Of a stretch of 64,000 nt of DNA, positions 9,927 to 23,500 are shown piece by piece; within the stretch, counting starts at the first letter, position 1; every line of letters starts with the position of its first letter. The notes below the pieces were generated by a model. The model saw nothing but the letters and a program-made list of their open reading frames with translations, was not told where the DNA came from and searched no databases. The DNA is from Hyphodiscus hymeniophilus (Eukaryota; Ascomycota; Leotiomycetes; Helotiales; Hyphodiscaceae): assembly GCA_016508695.1 (NCBI GenBank), contig VNKQ01000002.1:2232001-2296000 (forward strand), given 5' to 3'. Position numbers and translations under genes: made by a program.

Positions 9927-12900
9927 CTAGAACTTCAAAGTGTCGACTTTTGCATCATTTGCTCCTCCGTTACTCCATTTGTCCACTCTTCGGCGATCAC
10001 ATGACTCCAGTATTTCTTCCATCAAAACCTTGAGAGGTACACCTCCGCCCAAAGCAACCTGCGCCTGAAGCCATGTCATAGTGCTGAATCTTGTAATGAG
10101 TGTCGTGCTGCCACCCTCGACCGTCGTAGCACTGAACAAGATCTTCAGGATTTTGTCCCGTAGACCAGGAGCCAAGTAGGGATTATTGTAAAGCGAGAGG
10201 AACTTCTCAAACACTCGCCTTTTCCGATAGATTGCCATATCTGTAGCAGTCCGTAACCCATTAAGCATGTAATTCAACAGCCAGGCGATCTCTAGATAAT
10301 ATGCATCATCCAGGCTTGGAGCATCGTCCATGATCTTGTACATGAGGGGGATTTTGTCTAGCTCCCATGTTGGACCTTGTGAAAGGAACTTATTGATCTT
10401 TGGGTAGAGGCAATGCAGGGGATCATTAAGAACAGCGACTGCATGTGATGCAAACGAGGCGATGACTGTTGGCAATGCATCTGCGTCGATAGTTTTCCGA
10501 GCAGTTTCGACCACTTCGGACAGTAGCAACCAGATCTGTTCTTTCTCCTCGAATGTTGAGTCCTTGAGCTTCGCAGCGAACTTCATGATGTTCGTTGCTG
10601 CCTCCTTACGCACACTCAGATGTTCTGAAGATAGGAGCATGATGAGTGCTGCTGCATAGCCCCCATCGATGACTTCGTCGACTTCCTTCGACATCCATTT
10701 GACAAGCGAGCTGTGGTCTTCGCTTCGTGGCTGAGAAAGGTCCAACATAATAGCCAAGGTGTGCAACTTTTCGCTTTCGGAGGGCGCATTGCTCTTGGAA
10801 ACCTTCTCAGGCAGTGTAACCGTCGAAGCCGTTGTCTCGGGAACAGAGACTGCATCATCCACTTCCTTGAATCTTTCGATAATCTTTCGCGACGGGGAAT
10901 CTTGAGGCACTTCATCTGCAAGTTTCCTCGTGACAAATCCGATAATCCTCTCGTCCTCCTTGATCTTGATCGATGCTGCAAGGTAATGTGCTAGGAATTC
11001 GGCAAATAGTTGAAGAGTGAAACTGTCGACAGTTTTGATGATGAAGGGCCATTGTTCAAGGATAGCCAATGTGAGTAGACTGACGATAGAGCTCCCCCCA
11101 TCCGATCCAAGAGTAGCCTCTATTTCTTCAAGGATCAACAAGTATTTGACAGACTTAAAAGCGACTCGCGATACACAATCATCGATGAATCTGTAAATGA
11201 GTTCCGTAGCTACACTCCCTTTGAGGTTTCTCAGATGGAAGATGAAACTATCGAGAGCTGATTGCGGGGTATGACTCTGAAATATTTGGTTCTCTCTAGT
11301 AATCAATTCGAGAACAGATCGTAGTTTCATCATAGGAATATCTACAGGCGATTCTGCAGAGAGCTTCAACAAAGCGATGAATGGTGAGTGTTTGAGCCCT
11401 TCCACCTTTGAGAACCAGCGCATGCCAGGCGAGAAACTCGCGAATTTGGTAAGATTTTCCAGTTCCAATGCTCGCATGGCACGATCTTCTGGGATTAAAT
11501 CCAATTCCTCGGCCTCCTTCAAAGCCTGTATAAGAGTTGCAGCCACATCGAATTTGGCATCAAGGGCAACTCGTGGGATAATTTCGTAATAGAGCACCAG
11601 TAGCTTAGTGGTGGCTTCCTTTTGCAAGAGATCCTTCGCCGGTATGTTTCGAAAGGCGCCGATGACATCCTTGATCGAAGGACAACGTTGACAGTATTCA
11701 TATGTAAGCCTCTCTGCCGCCTGTGCCCAAACCGATGACTCTCCCGACGCTGCTTCGTGGTACATCCTTAGGATATCATGCAGCTTACCCAGCGACATGC
11801 AAAGTAAGCGGACAGCGAAGAAAGTGATGAGACTATAGGGCTGATTGAGGCACCGTGTCAGGACTTTTTGGCTAAGTGGTTGAGGTAGCAGGCTTTCCAA
11901 AACAATCGAAGTTGGTGGTGGCAAGCGAGGGTATTTTCCTTGATGGCCAAAATGCCTTGGAATAGGGAGTTGGAGGGTAGAGAAAAGGAATGCCGAGTAT
12001 CCAATCCATGTAGCAGTGAGTTTTGGGTCGAATAAGAAAGACTTCTTCCCGAGAAAGTAATCTGCGGTCAGTTCGGGCGCAGCTTTCAATATCGCCAGCA
12101 GAAGCTCGGTCTGCTTTGCACTTGACCAAGGTCGTAAATTTTGTATGAAATCTGATAGAATCGTGTTTCTGACCGGGATTTTCTCTCTGAACTTGTCAAT
12201 CCATTCAATACTATCCAGTCCTAAATCGATAAAGTCTTGTTCTGCATTAAAGTCGTGAGTATCATTGGGATCTAGGCCTCGAGGATAGAAGCCAGTCTGA
12301 CGATTGAGGACGCCAACATCATGAGAAGTACAAGCCAACAACAGTAATTCATGTGCCACTGTATCAACCGACTTCGTCTTAGCGGATACATCTTCATCCG
12401 GTTGATCGTATCTGTACAGCATCGCAACTCGACCGAGCGATGTAGCGTTTACGAGCTTGGTCTTTGCGTCTCTTGGAAGGGCCTCATCTTGGAGTACGTA
12501 GAGCTTTAAGGTTTCGAGAATCTCCCTAACAATGAAAGGTGGATCGTCTTTAAGGTCCTTTGTCAAAGCAGCAACAATGTCTCTTTGATTAAGCAATTCC
12601 CTTTTGGCCTCCGTTGGGAGGAATTTGATGCAAGTGAGGACGAATCGGACTGCGTTACTTCGTACAGACGGTTTCTTCCTAGTCTCAACCGCATCTCCCG
12701 TGAACCGCAAATTCAGATTCCTCGACAAGTTCTTGAAGACCTGATCTCGTGCCCGAAAGACTTGCTTTGCTAGAACCCCGCCATCGAATGTTGCCAACTC
12801 TCTGAGCAGACGTAAAGCAGGCGAGATCACGAATTCCTTGGTCTTGTTCGCCGTTATTCCCCTAGCAATCAATTCCTGCTGGCGTTTTTGTAGCAAAGTT

Positions 12901-13395
12901 CTACCAAGCCTCAAACCATAATCGGATAGTTCGAGGATATTCGATAGTGTTCGGAGTAGGAGCGCAAGCACAGCTGGTACCGCAGATAGTAGTGATTCGT
13001 CATTCGACTGAGACGCAAAACTCCATGTTTGCATAACATCCGACAGATAAATCGCTGTCTTGTCTTCATCGTCGACTGGCTTTTGCGATTCGAGATATTC
13101 TTTGAGGATTCGGATTCGGCCAGCATTATCGCTTTCCGTAGTAGAGAACCCTTCTAACAAAACTTTGAAGGATCGGATGGCTATGGAGTATATCAGCAGT
13201 TGTCTACGAAATCTTAACTGCCTATTCACCTTGCTTGGATCGGCCGCTGTCTTGATCAAAAGCCAGAGTCTGTCGCAATTGTTTTCCAGAACGTATTTCT
13301 TCTGCTGGAGCAGATAACTTTCCAGGATTCGAGATCTTCTGGCGCTTCAAATATGCCTGATTGCCATCCTCTGCCTCGGCAGGCCGCTTGGCCAT
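9927..13395 (-). CDS. URB1: URB1/Npa1 nucleolar pre-60S ribosome biogenesis protein
   Basis: Exons are 13230-13395 and 9927-13180, with a 49-base intron (13181-13229); the product is 1139 residues. The first exon begins MAKRPAEAEDGNQAYLKRQ, a basic, nuclear-type start. The splice joins SGRSKQ to AIRSFKVLLEGF, the usual beginning of the Npa1/URB1 N-terminal domain. The block LRLLRELATFDGGVLAKQVF at about residues 180-200 is characteristic. The remainder is an all-helical solenoid with a second block near the C-terminus containing YNNPYLAPGLRDKILKIL. In yeast Npa1/Urb1 acts in the nucleolus in early 60S particles with Dbp6, Rsa3, Nop8 and Npa2. This protein is shorter than yeast Urb1 (1764 residues), which I believe is normal in filamentous fungi. 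It is divergent from IML1 with 280 bases between starts. Confidence 0.85.
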
Positions 13396-13675
13396 TGCTA
13401 AGGCTGTTGATTGCGACAGATTATTTGACGATCATGCTTTGCAGCGACTTCCAGGTGCTGCTGCTTTTCCGAATGAAGGCTGGAACTTTTTCCTGCACCG
13501 ATGAAAAGCCGATCGAGCCCTTGCCGACTTTGGCAAGGCTTGGGCGGTGATAGACTGCAGAACCTGGAAGCTTTCGAGAGCAGCCGACCTACGTATTCTC
13601 CCTACCTACCTCACTTAACCCCCTTATCAACCATGATTTAGCACAATTGCTGCCCCAAGTGGCTCGCGGCTTCCG
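13396..13675. promoter_or_regulatory. Shared divergent promoter of URB1 and IML1
   Basis: Only 280 bases separate the two start codons, which point away from each other. The stretch therefore has to hold both 5' UTRs and both core promoters. Pyrimidine-rich tracts near 13600-13630 and 13685-13710 fit fungal 5' leaders on the IML1 side. I see no clear TATA box. Co-expression of a ribosome biogenesis gene with a TORC1 regulator is possible but is not shown. Confidence 0.5.
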
Positions 13676-16600
13676 ATGTCGACAATTCCAATCCTCCCCT
13701 CTACTCCTCGTCGTGGAACGCAACGAGCCTCGCATCTTCGACACGTTAGCAATGGCAGCTCCGAAACCATGTACAGTCGCCCAATGACTACTGCGGCCTC
13801 AGACACTGGCGCTGTCCAGCATGACCCGGTCTCTATTAAGCCAATCATAGAACGGAGATGCAATATATGGGTTCATGATGAAGGTTTCTCTAAGGATGAG
13901 GTGGTCCTCAATATGGATTTATTTCCAGATGTGAACTCCGGAGAGCTGATGGCCATTGTGGCCCTGAAGACAGACTCTGGTTTCCGCGACTTTCAAGACA
14001 AGGCGCAGACCTCACGGACAAATGGAGAAGGTGGTACGCCTATGTCTCAGTCCGATCGAGTTCATTTGAATCCCAAAAGCCCTGTCCAGGCTCTGGGCAG
14101 CGTTGTGAATCATGACGTTGATAATGCGAAGAGATATCTCTTCATTGCGAAAGACATGTCCAAAGAGACGAAAGCAAAACACCCAAGCCTTGAAATATCC
14201 GTTGCGAAGCATGTTGCAGACGTATTCAGTCTGAAGCACCGCTCCAATGTCCTTGTATCCACTGTTAGTTGTCTTTGACCTACAACAAGCTATGTTCTAC
14301 TGATTTGATTCCTAGGTCGACTCTGCCTTCAGCTCCGCGTCGCACGTGGAGTTATGTTTCAAAGACGAATATCTTGCTAGGTCAGATATGTGGAGATTGT
14401 CGGTCGGAGAACTCAGCAACAAAACAGTTTTCCGGGGCCAGAAGATCCTTTTTATGGGGACTGTGAAGGCCCACGTAAGTTGTGTGTATGTGGATGGGCA
14501 AAAAGTACAATCTGCATTCTTCTCCGCGAACACAAGGCCCATCTTTCGAAGCGAGTCAGCTCGTTACGTACTGTTCATCCAGATGTCAAAGGAAATGTGG
14601 GATTTCGACTCGGAAGGTTCTGGAGAGATAATGTTCACCAAAGTCGTCAATGGATTTCTCCCCGCGCTGTTCAAGAAGTGGGCTGCACTAAAAGCAAAGC
14701 ATCTTGTGAGTATTGTGCTTTTCACAAGAGTTGAGTACGACACAGGCCTTACTTCGGAGCTGGGAACGAGTGTACTTGATAGTGAGTATCATACAGGTAT
14801 CCAAATCGATGGCAACAAGAAACCATACAAGGACTTTTATCGTGTGGTAGTCAGTGAAATGGCTAGTGGATCATGGACCACGATCTTGTACCAGCTGAAG
14901 CGTGAATTCAAGTTTTTCAGGAAGGATATTTCTATGCATCGAATCGATCTAGTCAAGGGCTTGGGTCCACAGCCAGAAAAATCGGAGAACGGCCGCCGGG
15001 GTACATTAGGTACTCGAATCGAAGCTGAACCATCTCTTGCTATGTATGGAAACGTCCTCGAGGCGATCAATCTGGCATCTTCTCAATTTTCCCATGATTA
15101 TATCGATCGTGACCTGATGCGGACTGGAATATCCATCGTCGTCATCACACCTTCTCCTGGCCTTTTTGAGGTTGATTACGAAACTTTGAGAACAACCACG
15201 GAAACTCTGATTGGTAATGGAATTGGCATAGATCTGGTTTGCCTGCCGAAAATGCCGTTGCACTCGGTTCCGCTGTTCAGATATCGAAATCCGCAATATG
15301 CCTCCTTTCAAGAAGCTCTACATTTTAAATCGCTACGAAGTGAAGATAGCACCCCACGGCAGAGTGCAGCTTTATATGGGAGCAGCTTTTCCTCTCTGAC
15401 AGGCTCGTTGTCACCGACAAAGGCATCATTGCCAGAGCGAATTCTTCGCTCGGGATCAGTCGTTGCAGTTGAGCCTCCGAGTGAATGGAGCTACGCGATT
15501 CCTCACTGGATTGATGTCTCTTTTTGGACAGGAGCCTCTCAGGATCATTTCCTTTCAAATGCGTCAACCAAAGGGGTGAAGAAATACCTGCTGAAGTTCA
15601 AGACCCACCGAGCGATTGATTTTGCCATTCGATGCAAAATGTATGAGATGGAAATGGCCAGTGTCATGGAGAATGCAATGAATGAGATCTCAGTTACCCC
15701 TCTCCAACATGACTCGCTATTTCCGCAAATGATTCTGCCTCCTCGAGAAATGCCGGCATTGTCGGTAGAGAACAAGGAGGAGCCTCACTCTTCAGATTGG
15801 ATAACTCGACCCAAAATCTATACCAGCCTAGTGGAAGTTGCTGGTGGACCTTCAAAGCCCTTGATAGACCGAGAATCGAGTCAGGAGGACAGAAGCTTTT
15901 TCAAAACTCTCAACAGGTTTGATTTATCAAGGTCCGAGATCCAAGGAGAAATTCCAGGGAACCGACAAAGAAGCGAAGGGAAGAAAATGTTCAAGACCGG
16001 GAGTGAGGAAGGGGCAAGACGAGTTTTAGCAGACGATCCTAAGGTTTTTGGTACATCATTTAGCGATGACCGTACCACTCCGAAGGGAGTAAGCTTCATG
16101 CAGACGGCAATGTCTGGTCGAAGTAAATCTGATGCTCGAGGTCTGGATGACCCAATCCAGCCACGGAAAGAAAGCATAAACAGTAGTTTGACAATGAAAG
16201 CGCATGTCAAACCACCTAAACTCGGACGACAAATCAGCCTAGGTAAGCATGGGTTTGGAATCGCCGCGCCAAAAGCAGTGGCTGCTGAGATCCAAACGGA
16301 GCATGTCAGTGCAGCAAAACCGTCCGCTGGGAACAGCAAAGCGTCGGAAATGCAGAAATCAAGGACAAGCACCATGGCTAATCACTTGCTCAATCCCGAC
16401 AACACTCATTGGCAAGAAAGGCCTTCCTCATCACTGAGCGAGAAATCAAAAAAGTCTGAAACAGGTCAGCAGGAATCAAGTAAATATGGGGGCCTTGAAA
16501 AGGTTGAAATCCCACAAATACCATCCGCAAGACCAATTGCAATCAAAAATGCTTTGCAGAGCAACGAGCCAACCGGTCAATTCACGCCTAGGTCTGTTCT

Positions 16601-19511
16601 TGGATCCCACTACGAAGGTCACGACCGACCAGCGGATCCAGAAGGGAGCCATATTCTACAGTCTATCAGACCTGATGATGGCCAAAAGTTATTCAACTCG
16701 AAGCTTTTAGCAGGGTCGGTCCCAGAACTTCCTACGACACTCTCACCAACGACGGCACTGTCGCCATGGTTGAATGTGCTGAACCCTTCTAACCCCGCAG
16801 CGAATGATACTATTGGTCCCAGTCAATATAGACGCTGGCAACATGTGTTCCCACGTCCTGTACACACGAAGGCCATGAAGTGGAAGTCTCTTAGTTCTCC
16901 AGCGTCCGTTCCTTTGACAACAGAATCTTTTCCTAGCAAGTATCAGCTCGACACTGAATACCAGCAAAAGCCCTACAATATATCACAGAACGCTGATGAC
17001 GAGCTGAATGAGCATCCCAAGACTAGAGAAGAGTTTCTACGTGAGCTCGTTGGCCTGCGCTTATCTCATGGGTTTCAAATCGTCGTTGGATCAGCAATTG
17101 GTGAAGCATTCGGGCAAAAGTCAATGAGGATTGCCAATGTTTTCGATCATGATCGGATCGCAGATGATGGTGCGAGTATATTCATGACAATGGGCAATAC
17201 TATACACCAGCTGTCCTGCGTGAATGGCACCGAGGTCGAAGTCAATATGTTCGTCCGGAAACCCACTGCCTCAACTCACTCGGAATCCGTCACTTCTGCT
17301 GTATACAAACCTGCAATTCGAACCACGCTCGCAGAACAATATGAATCACGGAAGATGCTTCTTGGAAAGCAGAGGAATGAGTATAATTGGAACTATGTCG
17401 ACACCTTCATTGCGGGATTTGAGGAAGAAATGTCAGAGAGTTTACGTTTCTGGAGGGCTCGCTTCGTCCTGATTCCAGTGGAGCGGCCGACGCAATCCCA
17501 AAGACGACATGGCGAAGATAACGAAGAAGAAGTTCGTTTGGAAGGGATAAAAAGACTCACGCAGATGTGGCAACGCCACAGGATACTTAGCGCGTCTGAA
17601 CGACGCTTTCAAAGTCTCGCTTCGAGAAAGTCGAAAGATCCGAATCCGTTGGATATCGTTTATAAGACTGATGACCCTTCTGTTGTGGTTACTGCTGAGT
17701 TGGATACCCTACCCTTGGTAGACGGCGATGGACCTCCAAGGCGAGGTCAGCTTTTAGAATCTGAACGTTTCCGCAAGTCCAAGCTTGATATCGGTAGGTT
17801 GGCTGAAGTCATACAGGCTCCCGTTGACAAGGGCGGTGTTCGAATGCAGAATAGAAGGTGGCATTTCCGACTTCACTACAACTGTTTTATCGGATCCGAT
17901 ATGACAACATGGTTAATTGAAAATTTTGAAGACATCGAAACCAGGGAAGAAGCTGTTGAGCTTGGGAACATACTGATGACGAAGGATGAGCTACAGCGAC
18001 AGAGAGAGAAAGAGCAGATCAGAGACAATGGGAAGGATAAAGAAAAAGATACCGGGATATTTGTCCATGTCGAGAAACGTCATCCGTTTCGAGATGGCCA
18101 ATACTTCTACCAAGTCACAGGAGAATTTGCTAAGCAGCGTCCCGAAAGTCGAAGCGGCTGGTTTACAACCAAACGCCGCGATATGTCTGTCCCGCCCACG
18201 CCCATGTCAGAAACACGAGATTCACCTCTACCCGAAAGATCGAGATCTGGCTCGAATTATGATGAGAAGTCCTCGGACTCCGGAACAGCGACTCCAATGA
18301 CAGCGGGTGGAGGCCAGAAGAAGCCCAAGGTTGCGCTGAGTAAAGTGATGAAATATGATGTGGACCATCGCAAACGATCTTACCGGCCTGAACGAATCAA
18401 TCTCCATTATGATCGACTCCACAACCCGGACAACTGTTATCACATCCGGATAGACTGGATGGGCGTCACAGCTAAGCTCATCGAGGACGCCATTGAATCT
18501 TGGGCCACTACAGCAGAGCGATACGGCCTGAGATTGGTGGAAGCCCCTATCGGTGAAGCCTCTATAATTACATCTATCCACCCATTTAGGAGCCCATACA
18601 TTATCAGCCTGGCGGCGCAACCGCCTGAACAGCAGCCAAGAACATACTTCGACGTCAACTCGTTCGCGCCTCAAGTCCAAACCAGTCCAGCAAGCCGACT
18701 TTACTACCAAAAAGCCATTATGAAGAAATTCAACTTTGTCTTAGACATCGAAGCAGCTCAAAACTTCCCTAGCAACGTCGACGTCACCTATTCTTGGGGC
18801 CGCCCTGATTTCAAATACACGCAATACATCCACCGCTCCGGTGTAATCCTCGCTCAGATCACCGATGACGGCGACTTTCTCCTCCTCGCAAATCGGCTTT
18901 TTAACAATCGAACAGCGGCAGCACGGGAGATGGACAGGTATGTCAAATCAGACCATGCAGAACGAGGCAGTCGAATGGCATCAGCCGGCCACAGCATAGC
19001 CTCAGACAAACCATCTCCTTACAGTTCTCCAATGATCCGTCCCATTACCACAAATCAAATCTGCTCTCCTATCTTGCGAGCAACTTCTGACGTTTTGGGG
19101 CCCAGCCTTGCTGGATCAAAATTAGCTACCGCCATCACACCTGAAACGATCAAGAACGAGCTCGAAACTTTCTGTCGCAATGCTACTGTGTTGGAAAGTT
19201 TTTACAAGGAGGTCTATGAGAAAGCGACTCCGCCTTCTGCGACACCGCCTTCGCTTAGGAGTCCATATGCTGGCAGTCTGCTGGATGCAAATATTCCGAC
19301 TTTAGGACTGCCGCCGGGTGTGTTGACTAGGGACAACAGTCCAAGTCCGATGAGGCTTTCGAATGTACCGGGTGTTGGAAATTCGGTGCCGCAGTTGGGG
19401 AGGAGACAGAGTGTTCAGATGGGATTGCCGCTGATAGCTGATGGTCAACGATCGGACAATACAAATAGTCCTAGAGGAAGCATCACGCAGACCGATGAAA
19501 AGACGTTGTAG
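13676..19511 (+). CDS. IML1: IML1 (DEPDC5 ortholog), GATOR1/SEACIT subunit
   Basis: Exons are 13676-14263 and 14316-19511, with a 52-base intron ending TTCCTAG; the product is 1927 residues. After the splice comes LARSDMWRLSVGELSNKTVF and then ESARYVLFIQMSKEMWDFD and YKDFYRVVVSEMASG, the strongly conserved N-terminal IML1 core (about residues 210-380). The middle third is Ser/Pro-rich and probably disordered. A DEP domain lies at about residues 1357-1462 (WHFRLHYNCFIGSDMTTWLI), with a charged insertion (RQREKEQIRDNGKDKEKD) before its last strand. A conserved C-terminal domain follows. Iml1 with Npr2 and Npr3 forms the GAP complex that inactivates the Rag GTPase Gtr1 at the vacuole and turns TORC1 off under amino-acid starvation. 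Identification is from conserved blocks I can read. Confidence 0.93.
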
Positions 19512-19564
19512 AATATTGGCATGGTATGGCGTTCGGGTGATGGGGCGTAGAATAATACCCTGCT

Positions 19565-20520
19565 AGATTCATGATGGTATCCCTTGAAGGAATTGAATAT
19601 TTGGACATACTCTACGGTGCTGTCTTGCTATTGTTTTATGATACATGTAGATCTCGCCCTGAGTTCGGCCGATTACACGCCTTTGCATTCCACTAAGCAG
19701 ATCCAGCAAACCATCATATCTACTTCTATCGGGAATGTGCCGCGCTGGAAGAGAGGTGGAGAGATCAAAGTTTCGAGGGCCACGGGGAAGACAAACGTGC
19801 AAGCGACTTAAAGGTGATATCCTGTTGTTGATGGATGCAAGTCAGCGGTGTTCAAATATCAGAGTAAAAGCTTACCGTTTGAAAGGAAGAGAAGAATCAA
19901 TTCGGTCTGTTGGTCTCCACTTGGATTACACTCACACCACGGGAAGGTAGACCAGTATGAGCGCCCTGTTCACAGTCAGCAAAAGATGAGAGGACTGCTC
20001 CTTTCCGTAGGTGCAAGGGGGGTTGTTCGTAATGCTTTCTCCTAAGATCAACACTGACGGCGCCCTACGAGTGGTAGACTTCGCAGCCAACCTTGCACCC
20101 CGGACGACAATCATTCTGGCACACCTATTGGAAAGTCAGTGTTATTCAATTTGGGGCTTGGAGAGGAGACTGGGGCACTTACGAGTAATTACTAGGTCAC
20201 AGCACCAATGACAGGATATGGAAGTCCGTAGCCATTGTTACCTCCCACGACTACTGGGCCCTTAAGCACGCCATCGCGATCCGCCGTTCAGTTGAAGAAA
20301 CGTGATATCGTCGCCGTTACACGTACTACGTGCCGGATTGGAGTAACATAAGGGAAAGACTTAATGGAAGGGATGGAACTTGACTGATGTTGTTGACATG
20401 GAGGGGACCCCGCCGCGACGGCGGGATCTGTGGCTGCATTGCTGTTAGAGAATGAATCCACGATTGTTGTTATGAGATGATGGATGATTGAGTATCGAGT
20501 GCAAAGCAACTAGAAGGATC
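19565..20520 (-). ncRNA. Possible spliced transcript, mostly non-coding
   Basis: The minus strand has two textbook fungal introns in tandem. One is at 20125-20182 (GTAAGTGCC... with an ACTGAC branch site ... CAATAG); the other is at 19821-19875 (GTAAGC... with GCTGAC ... CAACAG). No long frame runs through the joined exons. Small coding pieces exist: a Gly-rich stretch (GPVVVGGNNGYGLPYPVIGA) upstream of the first intron and a Cys-rich stretch (CQNDCRPGCKVGCEVYHS, then stop) just after it. The two would join in frame if a GTGACC donor 18 bases upstream of the GTAAGT were used. It could be a long non-coding RNA, a snoRNA host, or a gene for a small Cys-rich protein. Only the splice signals are solid. 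Confidence 0.3.
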
Positions 20521-23500
20521 ATATACCGTGATAGTGTGCAAATGGTTTGCCAAATAAGATGTTGTTGCTGTTGTTGTTGTGAACTTGCTGTCGGAAAAGT
20601 GAAGTCTTTAAATAGCGGAATCAGAGCCTCGCGACGCGTCGAAAGCACGATCTTCCGCAAATGTAAGTTTGCAAGTAGAGCAAACTCTTGAGATCACGAG
20701 TCGGATCGATCGATAGAGGCCAGAGACCTATAGCTCAGTTTCATCACGTTCACTTTACCTTCATCAGCTATTGAGTCGCCCATAGACCTGGCTCATAAAT
20801 TCTTTCCCCTCACGCTATGAGTATCAGGTAACACTCGCATCAAATAACCTGAAATGGACAATGCGGAGAGAATGACAGTAACCACGTTCCACATTGGATG
20901 CCATTGTCGATGAGGACGTTCCAAAGCCTACCTTAATGCCTCACAATGCCCATCCTGATGTGGGATTGGACCGGGATAGAGGCAAGTCTGACTTTCAACA
21001 ACTACCCTATAAGCTTGAAGTCTCCTACGTACATCTTTCTGGAGCTCTACTCATACTTTATCGGACCATGAGGCGTAGGTGCAACCCTGCAAACGCAGTG
21101 GATGCCGTCACCTCGAAATACGTCTTTCACTTCAGTTGAACAATCTGCTTCCCACCCAACCAAAAGCTTGTGCTCTCTGTATTTGTACACTCGTCTTCAT
21201 TTTCTGCTTCGCTCGCTCGGCTTAAATGTTCAACATATCGACCAACAATGAAGTAGGGGGCTGCCAAGCTTTAAGCGATAATCGGTTTAAAGAGACACAC
21301 GATGGACCTGAGTTCAGGTCAGGGAAAGGAACGTAGACATGATGTAGTGAATATGGGAGACACCTGTCATAGCCCTAAGACTTGGTTGCATGATTGAGTG
21401 AGCTTTTGCGGTTGCTGGTTTCGGTTGACGTTAGAGGCGGTACTGGCGGTCGGATACATTTGTGGACTGAGCCGTTGGGGCATTTACAGCCTCAAGAGTG
21501 TTTGCTGAATCTCGGATCTCTAAGATCTAGATTAAGTCAATCTTGCGCCTATGAAGCCGACAAGATTATCTACTGTAAAGAGATGAATTATATATTCACT
21601 TAAACTACAGACAATTTATTAGTTCAACGCTCTATACACATTGCCTCCGTGTCTACCAAGTCCTCCCTCCCCTTCAGCTACCAAACTCCCAAATGCATAT
21701 TCACGAGACTTCCCACAAGCGCTCATCTCTACCACCACTCAAGCAGACTAATCATGAGCGGAGGTACTGCAGATAGAATACAGTGTTCTTACCAATGACA
21801 GCTGTCAACTACAGATGTCAATCTTTAAGGGGAATGCCATGTCATATCTGCAAAAACGCTTCCCTTTCAGACGCCAGACTGACTATTTGCCAGGAACATG
21901 GGACGTTGTGATAAATACTAAGCTGCTGGTGGCACATCGACATGGTTCCAAAGAACGCACGCTAGGGCTGATGAGCTATACCTTATGAACCTAAAGCAAC
22001 TGGTTGGAGCTGCATCGTTGTTCTCGCCGTGTCTCCTCCAACAAGATGTCGCAAGCTGAACGGACAGACGTGAGGCCGATGTCCCCGTATTAAGAATTTA
22101 AGAAAATTGCATTTCGGCGTGTGCCCTGATTACAAACTTGCTAAAGAAAAAGCACGCAATGAAAAGCATTGTCAAGGATCTGTGACAGTAGGTTTCACAA
22201 GCAAAGCAGCTACTGCATGCTTAGGCCACTATTCAACCCATGCGTGTCTCTCGTTTTGGGAAAGTCTATACTGGTAGATCGAACAGGCGTTGAAGGACTT
22301 TCACTTGGGTGGCTCTTAATTCTCTTATCTAGAATTCCTATCAGATACACTTCCGTCGGTAGATATGGATCCGCAAGGGACTAGAAAGAATGAGTTTCAT
22401 CAGCAAAAACGTTTTCTTTGAACCTTCAGATGAGCAGGTGATAACGCAGAATATACCTGTCTTGAATGCATTTCAAAAGTGAAGTTGGAAGCTCTCTAGG
22501 ATAGCTTCAGAAATTTATAGGTCTTGGAATCCCACGACCACCCAGAGGCTCTTGCGTCTTCTTTCGATTCCGCACTGACGGAAGCAAAGAATAGCAACTA
22601 ATGTTGAGAGAAGAATCCGCCGAGATACAAAATCTGCTTGATGTTGACATTTTTATTGCTTGCTTCTACGGAACAGGCCATATAAGTGCACGAAATCGCA
22701 CCAGCAACTCTGCTCATAAGTCCCTCAAATCTCAATTGTACTCGTGCAAACTCCAAAGAAACATTTCAAACGCTTTTGACTTCAAATCCCGCCTCTCAAA
22801 TCCCGCTCGACCCCTGAACGCCAAGCAGCCTCCCACTTGGCTGCACTAGACACAAAGATGCCCCAACCGCACTTCCCTAATGCAAGCCGAGCACCAAAAG
22901 TCTAACTAGGATAATCTCCGACACCGTTTCCAGTGTGTCTCGGCGAGGAAGATTTCTTCCCCGGCGCCACCACTGCCTTCGACCATCGATGTGAGATGCG
23001 ATAAGAACTAAATCGTGAATCTCGGCCAACTGAGCCGAAATGAAATCTAGAATGCAGATGTTCGCATTGAGCAAATCTGAGAATTATTTGCAGTCAAAAC
23101 TGCCAGTAGGAATGATGGCCTGAGTATTGGCGGGTAAAGCCAAGTGAAGTAGTAACTTTGTAATCCTTCTGTTTCTGTTTGACTTCTCAACTTCGATATT
23201 GTGCTGGGGACTCAGTCGGAAGGTCGGGATCGGAAGGGGTGATATGTGGTTGAAATATACTTCGTCAGCAACCCTCCCGATCGTAAAAGACTATTTGTCT
23301 GAGTGCTGGCGTTGAGGCTTGATTATTCAGTCTATTTCCTGGCAAACCCTGTCGCCTTGTCTTTCAGCAGTAAACGCCGTCTACTCTTGATATCGGCGGA
23401 TGTATGTCTGACTTTTGAAGTGCGATGGCGGTCACTCGCTTGAGATTGGATTGATAGTAAGCTAGGGTCTGAGAAAGCACGATCCGTAACCAGGTAATTG

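Noticed and set aside
20288..20509. 73-codon minus frame as first exon of the spliced transcript
   Set aside because: No ATG in frame at a sensible place; only a TTG start, so protein coding is not supported.
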